From: Pleurostoma richardsiae
Taxonomy: Eukaryota; Ascomycota; Sordariomycetes; Calosphaeriales; Pleurostomataceae
Direction of reading: 5' to 3'
Assembly (NCBI GenBank): GCA_030052745.1
Contig: JANBVO010000015.1
Coordinates: 671,528-735,527, forward strand
Length of the DNA stretch: 64,000 nucleotides
This document shows positions 55,563-64,000 of the stretch, piece after piece. Below the pieces are notes generated by a model. That model was not told where the DNA came from. It made no database searches and saw only the letters and a program-made list of their open reading frames with translations. Within the stretch, counting starts at the first letter, position 1; every line of letters starts with the position of its first letter. Both the position numbers and the translations under genes were made by a program.

Positions 55563-55990
55563 GCCTAAACGTTAACCCCTACCTGCCACCATAATTCTTC
55601 TCCCCTCTAAACGTTAATCCCTACCACTATCGTCCTTTTACCCTCTAAACGTTAACCCTTATCCGTTCGCTTCTAAACGTTAACCCTTATCGACTACTAT
55701 CGTCTTATTATCTTTTATACGTTAACCCTTATCGACTATCGACTATCAATCATCGTCTTATTATCCTCTAAACGTTAACCCTTATCATTATCGTCCTATT
55801 GTCCTTTATACGTTAACCTTTGTCATTATCGTCCTATTATCCTTTACACGTTAACCCTTATCGACCACTATCTTTTACCTTCTAAACGTTAACCCCTACT
55901 ACTATCGTTCTTCCTACCGTCTTTTAGTCTCTATACGTTAACCCTTACTACTATTATCCTTCTACCCTTTAACGATAACTTGTACCATTA
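55563..55990 (+). repeat. degenerate tandem array with core AAACGTTAACCCTTATC
   Basis: About eleven units of roughly 30-50 bp. Each has a core close to TCTAAACGTTAACCCTTATC (variants TATACGTTAACC, AACGTTAATCC, AACGATAACTT) followed by a variable ACTATCGTCTTATTAT-like spacer. The core includes TAACCC. Confidence 0.8.
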
Positions 55991-56310
55991 TCGTTCTTAT
56001 CTTAACCCGTATTTTTCGTTTAATAATTCCTATCTATCTTATATCGATATTTTTCTACAACTCCCCTTTATACGAATTATTTGACCTCTACTTTCCGTTA
56101 TTTTTAACCTAATCTATACCCTTAGATTAATAATCTCTATCCTTACCTATAATACCTTCGGTAGTACTTTTGTTACAATACTCTAGGTACTCCCCTAAAG
56201 AGCACCTAGACCTATCTAACACGTAAGACGCCAGGCCTAGCCTTATATAAAGCAAGCCTAGCAGACAGATATCCCAGATAGAAAATCAAGCTCTTACCAC
56301 TATATTACTT

Positions 56311-59300
56311 AATATCCTAACTTAAATATTATACTTTAATCTATACAAACTTCTACGTAGTTAGTTTTAACTACCTACGTACTAACTTAAATAATAAGAA
56401 CTAACTTATTGTAATAAGTAATACCTACGATTAATATCGAACTAACCCTTTTTTTAATTTTCGTTACTCTAAAAAAAATAACCTTCTTATATTAAAACTA
56501 GTTATTATAAACGATTACGTCGATAATAATAACTTAAAAAACGTTAAACGTAATAATATTCGTTATTAAAATAATATTTAATATTATTATTATATAACTA
56601 ACCCAGTAACTATTACTTCTATAACGTTAACCCGTTTAATCGACTAGTTAATAATTCGATAAACGTAATAGCCTTTACAATTAAACTTATAATCCAAACT
56701 AAATTACTAAATTATCGACTAAAAATAATAATAAAAACGTTACTATTAATAAAATAGTTAACAGTAATACTTATTAAATAATTATTTTATAATTACTTTA
56801 TACCTATAACTTATTAAATTTAAAGAAATCTACGTTTATATTTAAAATAACTAATAAACGGTTAACGTTATAATTATCTTTAACGCCGACCGAACTAGAT
56901 TTAAAATCGTAGCCTTCTTATTAGTAAATCTAAAAGAAAATAGTCACCCATTTAAGGCTACAGGGAAACTAAAACGACTTCGAAACGTATTCTTTACGAA
57001 AAACAACGAAAAAACTAAATAAACTATTAAAACCGTTCTAACTACCTTTTAATATTTCGAAAAACAAAAGTAAATCGAGAATCTACCGCCTAACCTTATA
57101 AAAGAATCTTTAAAAACCTTAAAAGAAACAATACTAATAATACAGATATTATTACTAACGTTAGGACCGATAACGTCGTAATTAAATCGAACAACTTATT
57201 TACTAAGGAAAGTACTAATCTTATTCTAACCTAAAAGAATAAACGAAATAAAAACATTAAATAATTAACGGAGTACGTTAAACCTTTCGAATTAATAATT
57301 ACCTTTAATAACGAAAATTACCTCTTTATAAAACCCTTAGCTAAATACCGAAGATTTAAACGACTAATTTCTATCCCTATAATAATTACCGATAATAAAT
57401 AATAAAAACCGAACTTAAAAATTTAATACCGAAAAAGAAACTAACGCTAACGTAAACTTAACTATAATACGTTTCTATACCGAAATTAATAAATCGTAAC
57501 GATTAATCTACTTAATAAATACCTCGGTATCGTTAAATCAACTAGTAATTACAACGGACTTAATAATAACTATAATAACGATAATATAAAATCATAAGAA
57601 TCTTATAAAAGAATTTAAAAAACAAAAACAAAATACTATAATAATAAATACAACAACCGGATAACTAATTATAACGATACTAGTAATAAACTTAGACAAT
57701 TAAAAAATCTTCGACGTTAAATTATACTAATTTAATACAAAAAAACAAAACAAAGAACTAGTTTTCGCCGACAGTAAAACTATTATCTTTTAAAACTTAA
57801 TACTCTTTAAAAATACTATTAATAACGCCGCTAAAAACAACACCCGAAAAATAAAGCTTACTAAAAAACTAAACCTATTATTCCGTAACAAAACCTAAAT
57901 ATAATACGTGTAATCATTCTTACTTACTAAACAAAACTACTTAAAAGACAATTTTAACAACTAATTCGCCACCTTTCATAAACAATTCGAAATCCGACCG
58001 ACGAAATCCAAGTTCTAATTCAAAAAGTACCGCTATACCCACAAAGATATCTATAACGACGTCAGCTTTTCTACGTTTACGTACGAATATTTCCGATATA
58101 CCCGAACTTAAAACGATACTACTAACTAATAACTCATCCTCCGATTTCGAAATCAAATATACGTAGAATTAAAAAAATACTTACCCGAACCATAACTAAA
58201 CATATCGATTTCAAAATATCTCCTTAATAAAAAAACATAATAACACGTACTTCGAAAAAAATATCTCGAAAAAGAAACCCTTAACGCACTTAACTTTAAA
58301 AACAAACGCTACGCTAACGTTACCGAATACATATCCGAAAATAACTCTAACGACGGAGAAATTAACGCTAACTAGAACAAAAACCAATATAACCGTAACG
58401 AACGAAATAAATTTACTAGGAACCTAACTAACTACCGCGAATACCCGACCAGAACTAATTACTAATAACGTAATTAAAACAATAAAAATAACCGACGTAA
58501 CGAAAACTATAATAACCGACAAAGTAACTTTAAACGTTATAGTTATAACCGATCGGAATACAACGACCGCCCTATAAAACAAAACAACTACTTTAAAAAA
58601 CGTCCTACGTACCGAAAACGCCGATACGGCAAGTATAATACGTTCGCTAAACGTAAACGAAACTACACTTACTATAACAAAACGCTCGTCTAAGAAAACA
58701 ATAAGGACGCTTAAAAACGTATAAGCTAGTTACATAAAAACAGTTATATCTATATTAACCGAAAAAAAACTCCGTCTAACGACGTAAAAGACGAAAAAAA
58801 CGAAAAAATAAAATACTTCGAAGTTAAAACCGCTTATTTCGTAAATTCTAAAAATAAACGTAAAATTTTTCGTTAAGAAAAACGTAACCGAAATAAAACC
58901 GAACCGTAAATATATCGAACGTACTATATCGAATTCCGCTCCTAAAATACTTTATTCGATTATATCTTATAATAAAAATCTTATAAGTAACTATTATAGC
59001 CGAAAAAACCGGTAAGTTAAACGAAATAAAAACTTAATACAATATTAAAAACATCCGTAATAACATTAAATATACTAAACTAGCTTACAATTTAAACTAT
59101 TAAACTAGTAGAAACGTAAAATAACTATAATCCTATCCGTAACGTAGAAAGTAAAACGAACTTCGTAATATTTAAACTACGTTTCGAAATAAATTAAATT
59201 ATCGAAATTTAACATTAAACCTAATAGTAACTTTTAAAACCCTAATAAACGAACGTACTTAAAAATCGTTATTAAAAACGACCTTAAAGCTCCTAAAGTC

Positions 59301-59460
59301 GAAATTTATAAAAATACCAGATATAATACTATTTTAATTAATCGATAGTAAATTAAAGACTTCGTTAAGAACGTTAAATAGAATAAAAAACTAAGAAAAC
59401 TAATTAAAGACATCGATTCCTACATATTTATCGAAAATACAGTAAAATTTAACTTCTATA
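56311..59460 (+). mobile_element. extremely AT-rich, RIP-destroyed element with possible gag relic
   Basis: TpA-rich, with very few CpA and TpG but retained CpG, the classical RIP pattern. In the plus frame around 57,960-58,700 the translation, ignoring TAA/TAG, is rich in charged residues and contains FATFHKQFEIRPT and later RKRRYGKYNTFAKRKRNYTY, which may be a mutated zinc-knuckle (CCHC) of a retroelement gag. No reverse transcriptase motif is readable. Element class is therefore tentative (LTR retrotransposon). Confidence 0.5.
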
Positions 59461-60619
59461 TTCCCAGTATCCTAGGCAGTATGCCAGAACGATCTCTAAG
59501 CCGGCCGGGATCTACCGCGTCTGCGGGCGACAGGGCGAAATTTGGTGGCGGATAGGGCGTATTTGTGGATTGGCTATGGCGGTTAGGGAGCATTTGCAAG
59601 GGGTTTAGTCAGGGAGTATTTGTAGATTAGCTAGGGGTTAGAGAGTATTTGTAGGGGTAGTAGGATATAAAGCTAAATGATCCGTAATGTTGTAGTGGGA
59701 TATGTAACGATATAAAGGTAGAATCGTATAAAGACGACGGTAGGGATGTATATATTGCTGGTTACGACCGTATTTTCTCGTAGTATGTTCGCGGTTTGTT
59801 GTTGTTTTGGTAAGGTACGTCGGACTAGATTAACGGGAATTAGATGGGGGGATCTACTTTAAACGTCGTAGGTTAGAAAAAACTAGGAGGTGTAAAGGAC
59901 GACGGGTTTTATAACCGGAAGTTTATATATATTTAAAGCTCTTACGACGTACGATGGTTATAAAGTATTCGTAGAAATATATAGTAAGATAATAATAATA
60001 ATGAAGGAAATAATAAAATAATAAAAGCTTAATATAACGGTTAACAGTACGAGTTCGTAAGAAATAAACTTATAGAAGATAATCGTCCGAAGGTTACCGT
60101 CTTCTTTACTACCGTTAACGATCCGAAACTTCGAAGTAATTCGTGCCGTAGAGAAAGATAAGGAAGTACGTAGTGTTTACGAGTATAAAAACCCGGTACG
60201 TTTATTTGTACTTATAAGTATTTAGTTAATTACGGAAAGCCCTATATACGTTACCTACTACGTATTATAATTATAATCGGTTATTATATATCGTACGTTT
60301 AAAGGTATTATTCGAAGACGAAAGTTAGTACTTTATAAATATAAATAATAGAAAACGGCTTTATTAATATATTTTTACGAACGACTAGATTAGTTTCTAG
60401 AAGGCCAGCCGTCCGTCCTAAAATTACGGATAAAGCTACAGATAAGGATACGCAATAAGGGTTACGTAAAGGGTAGGATAAGTAGAGGTAAGTATATTCG
60501 GCGAGGATAGATTAAAGAAGCGCGTATAAAAACCATAGGAACTTATTAATAATAATTATTAAGTTTCTTATAGTAAGACTTCGCGGTTTTATTTTCTATT
60601 TATAAACGAGTTATTAGTA
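59461..60619. other. start of a second RIP-affected element, with G-rich tandem units
   Basis: Base composition changes abruptly at about 59,461, from extreme AT to mixed. Degenerate tandem units of about 30 bp (GGGAGTATTTGTAGATTAGC type) occupy about 59,532-59,665. The rest is probably the 5' untranslated and early part of the helicase element. Confidence 0.5.
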
Positions 60620-63600
60620 ATGATAGTAAATATAAACTTATTTCGATTCTTACCGGAACGACGAGTCGTCGTCTATATCGACTGCCGTTTCGGATATATA
60701 ACCGATAAAGTAGATAGGTACTTAGTAGTAGAACCGTATAGGATAACGGCAGCGTAACGACGGGTTATTATAGAACAGATTAGATTATTACCGGGGATTT
60801 TTAAGATTTAAGCCGACTTGAAAAGGTTTTAGTTCCTTCCGTTAGAGTACGTAGAGAACCCGGTTTTCTAGCCGGTCCGGTAGGACGTTCTAACGTATAA
60901 AACGTATCGGTTTATATATTTCGACGAGAAGTATATAAAGGCGCACTACTACGCCGAATACGGCTAGGTTAACTCGTAGGTAAAGGGGCGAATGTCGTCG
61001 AAAGTAGCTTATCTAGTCGAAAATAGCTAACGGACGAGGTTATAGAAGATAAATATCTAGTGTTAGTAGTTCTTTTAATATTATAAGGCGAGTAGCTTCT
61101 TCGAAATAAATAAGAAGTAGGAAGAAGAAAAGGAAAAAGAAGAAGAAGAAGAAGAAAAGAAGCTACCGTAGTAATAAATCCGCAGTATAATATAGCCAGA
61201 CGAAGCCAACTAGTAATAAGTCGTCGAATAATACAAGGCTATATTCAAGGCTAAGTGGAAGGCGGCGTAACGTACGGTTAATAGTAGGATCGACGTCGAT
61301 TTCGAATCTACGTAAATTTATAAGATTAAGTCGGTAAAGTACCTAGTTAGTAAGGATTTATTAAAATTATAACAGGCAAACGTAGAACTAATAATACGAG
61401 CGGCGTAGGCGAAATTATACGACGAGACGATTAAGTTCGATTAAAACCGTATAACGCAGCTAGTCGAAAATATCGACCGCAAAGTAACGTAATATAAACG
61501 TAAGCTCGAGCTAGTACCGGACGAGGTACTTATGTAGTTAACTAATATTAACGCGGATAAGTAAAGAGATTACGAGTTCCGAACGAGCGAAAACGAAAGT
61601 ATATTCCGTAAATATATATCGGTTTAGAAGAATTATTTTTACTATTATATATAAACGTGCCGGCTTAGCCGAAATGAAGTCGAAAAGATATAAAGTATAT
61701 AGTTCCGGAGCGATTAATAGGACGAACTACGTATTATCGTAGTATTATTTAATAGCGACGGTAGTTATAGTTATAGTAATATTATTAGGGACGTTAACGC
61801 CGATAACTTTAGAATTTATTTAGACGACGAAAACGGCCGGAATAAGTAAAAACGTAAAGCGGCGTTAGATTAATACGTTTTCTGTTTTTCAGTAACGTCG
61901 ATCCGATAAAAGGTCGGGTTTAGCGTTTATAAAAACCCGCTGGTGTACTTTATAGCTATACTATTATGGGACGGGGTTACGAAAATATAAAATAACGACG
62001 TAGGCGTAGTAATGGCGAGGTATACGGGTTTATTGTGGTATACGCGACTGTTAATATTAAAGTATGTTTTTGGCGTTGAACTAAGTATTAACCAGGCGGC
62101 CGATTTAAACGAGGAAGTATATATCGAAGTAGTTAAGTATTTCCGGATATAGTTTAAAGATTAACTTACGTAAGGCTCGTTTACGTTGGTATCGTAAATG
62201 ATTAACTAGATAGTATATAGTAAGGAGTACTAGTGTAAGGAAGGCGGCTTATTACGGTTAATGTAGAAAGTAGACGAGAAAACGATATAATATTTAGGAT
62301 AGCCGTTACGGACGGTGGATTTCTACCGGACGGCGTATAAAAGTGTAGCCGAGGCGGGCGGACTATTTAATTAGCTATTGTACGGCGGTTAGGCGGTATT
62401 AGAGTAGGAGATCGATTTACACTAGATTAGGGACGATCTAATGAAAAGGCCGGCCGGTTATTCGTTCGTAAGTAACGAATAGAACCGGTAACTGTAATAC
62501 GGAACGTGTAAGGTGTTAGCGTTGGCCGGTAACCGGCTCTAGGATACCGGTAAGGGGTACTAGTGTATAGGTAACGTAAAACGTTAGTTGACGTTATTTC
62601 GGGATTTTAAGGCGGCATATATGGGCGACGTGTATATCTAGAACGGGTAGCCGAGACGGGGTCCGAAGGTAACGACGATACAGTATTATAACAGTAAGTA
62701 GTTAATTCGTAGTGTCTTCGTCTTCGACGGATAGGTAATATTGATTACTGATTAGGATAAAAGTAAGGCGATCTGCGATATTAGTATTAAGGTGGCGCGT
62801 TTTCTACCCGAATATATGGGTAGGATAATGGTCGTTTATATCGTATAGTTGGTACTGCTGGAGGAGCTGCTGTTGCGTTAGGATTCGCTGGCCGCGGCCG
62901 TGGGCTGGGGGCTTGTGGGCGGGGGTGGGGCCGGGGCTGGGCTTGGGCTTAGGCGGTTAGATGTGGCTTCGTAGTGGCTTCGGACGGCGTAGCTATTCTG
63001 GAACGGCTGGCTTTGGATGAACTCGCGTCCGGGTTTTAAAGGCCGCTAGAAGATATTAGAGCTAAGTAGGTATCTCGTGACGTTTATAGGCCGGGTTATC
63101 GACGTCGAGTTTAGGATAGCCGATTACTATTACGTATTAATCGAAATAGGCCGTAAAATTAAAAGACTGGTTATTAAATAGGTAGAGGTTATAGACGACG
63201 ATCCGGGTTAGGAAGATTAGGCAGGCGGTAGCGGCGACGAGGAACTAATACGGATGAATAAGTTCGATTTCGTCTTCAATTTATAATCGATGTACGGTCG
63301 GAAGATCGCGGCGAATTATTACGCTATAAACGTAATGTTTTCGAATAATTTCGGGCCGGATAAAATCGCGAGTTTTTAGGAGGTAAGCCGCTTATAGTAC
63401 TATTTTTTAGAGTAGTAACCGGTTAACGTAGTTGAAGGCGAATACGAGGACGGAGATAGGTAAGGCGTTCGACGTAGTAGTAACCGTAGTAACGGCGGTA
63501 ATAATAATAACGGGAAGAAGCACGTCGCGTTCGAATCGAGCCGTACTCGCAAGCAGGATAATCGGCTAATCGATAAGAAGTAGAAGCTACGGGACAGCGG

Positions 63601-63924
63601 TAGCGGTATTGAGGCCGAGGAGTTAGACCGGGTACTCCGGTAGTTATTAAGAAGTACGGTGCGTTAGAAGATAGACGAATAGCGAGACAGTATGTAGCGT
63701 ATTATGGCAATAGGCAATGGAGACGTGTTGATCGTGGTATTGTCGACCGGCAGTGGGAAGAGCATTTTTTTTATGTTTCCGTCGAAGTTAACGATTGAAT
63801 ATGGCAGCGTGAATATTATGGTCGTATCGTTCGTAACGTTTATCGACGATCTCGTAACGCAGGCCCGAGAGGCCGGTATTAACTATCTATAGTAGATACC
63901 GGCGGCGGTGTAAGGCCGGGAGTA
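60620..63924 (+). pseudogene. RIP-damaged OrsD/RecQ-type helicase gene of a mobile or subtelomeric element
   Basis: One reading frame runs from ATG 60,620 past 63,890 with no frameshift, broken only by TAG/TAA. The start (RVVVYIDCRFGYI.. then EQIRLLPGIFKI) resembles the Cys/His region of fungal OrsD/DUF3505 proteins. A Glu/Lys-rich segment lies near 61,105-61,160. Then come GQPLRTVDFYRTAYKSVAEA, EIDLH..RDDLMKRPAGYSF, PRRGPKVTTIQYYNSKQLIR (Q from TAG) and FVFDG.VILITD, the conserved order of the large domain preceding the helicase. The helicase begins at about 63,660: QRIMAIGNGDVLIVV (Q from TAG) and Walker A LSTGSGKSIFF, where Ser replaces the usual Pro (CCG to TCG), then VNIMVVSFVTFIDDLV. 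The gene is cut at 63,925 by another repeat. Residue identities at stops are inferred. Confidence 0.7.
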
Positions 63925-64000
63925 CCTATCCACTAGTTGTAAAAGATATCTTCAAGACAGGATTTAAATTTTGGTGAGGCGCTCGGGCCAAGCGAAAAAG
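63925..64000 (+). repeat. 76-bp repeat, unmutated copy, running off the window
   Basis: Same sequence as 55,275-55,350 but with C and G at all ten differing sites. It lies inside the helicase frame, so it probably marks the end of a younger insertion whose remainder is beyond the window. Confidence 0.85.

Larger units (their letters stand above)
55275..56310 (+). repeat. probable RIP-damaged LTR
   Basis: Begins with a 76-bp sequence repeated at 63,925-64,000. It contains a degenerate tandem array and, near 56,242, TTATATAAAGCAAGCC, a TATA box followed by a likely transcript start region. It ends near CTCTTACCACTATATT. The extent is inferred; only the 76-bp match is directly demonstrated. Confidence 0.45.

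Noticed and set aside
55563-55990. True telomere repeat or CRISPR array
   Set aside because: Unit length and sequence are irregular, the telomere hexamer is not repeated in tandem, and CRISPR arrays are not expected in fungal DNA.
57941-58156. 71-codon minus-strand frame in AT-rich DNA
   Set aside because: Chance frame in RIP-mutated sequence; the plus strand is the likelier original coding strand.

Overview
The window is nuclear DNA of a filamentous ascomycete. The evidence is short introns with GTRNGT donors and NAG acceptors, a fungal gene repertoire (GH54 arabinofuranosidase, Egh16-like secreted protein, Zn2Cys6 regulator, Ytp1-like membrane protein, MFS sugar transporter, P450) and transposon DNA with the TpA-rich, CpA/TpG-poor signature of repeat-induced point mutation (RIP). 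I cannot name the species from the sequence alone.

Left part (1-24,000): the 3' end of a secreted WSC-domain protein; a complete Fic protein; a gene-poor stretch of about 5 kb; an SDR; a secreted GH54/CBM42 alpha-L-arabinofuranosidase; a decayed copia-like LTR relic; a wrecked FAD-dependent oxidoreductase divergent from a second, intact SDR; and a small SAM-dependent methyltransferase.

Middle (24,000-41,000): mostly gene-poor, with a second diverged LTR-like copy, a nine-exon MFS sugar transporter whose frame is restored by an 8-nt microexon, a PLAC8-like relic, an Egh16-like secreted protein and a DUF4267-like remnant.

Cluster-like part (41,000-55,000): an SDR fragment joined to the tail of a fungal transcription factor; a dead vanillyl-alcohol-oxidase-type flavoenzyme; a dead carotenoid/lignostilbene-type cleavage oxygenase; an intact cytochrome P450 divergent from it across a promoter with a 21-base G tract; an intact Zn2Cys6 regulator with a coding 21-bp minisatellite; and an intact Ytp1-like gene. 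I read 41-49 kb as a decaying oxidative gene cluster, possibly for phenolic or stilbene-type compounds. That is inference from enzyme families.

Right part (54,935-64,000): repeat DNA. An LTR-like segment with a degenerate tandem array, then extremely AT-rich DNA with a possible gag relic, then from about 59,461 a different, less AT-rich element holding a very long RIP-damaged OrsD/RecQ-type helicase gene. A 76-bp sequence at 55,275 recurs at the window end with ten differences, all C/T or G/A transitions of RIP type.
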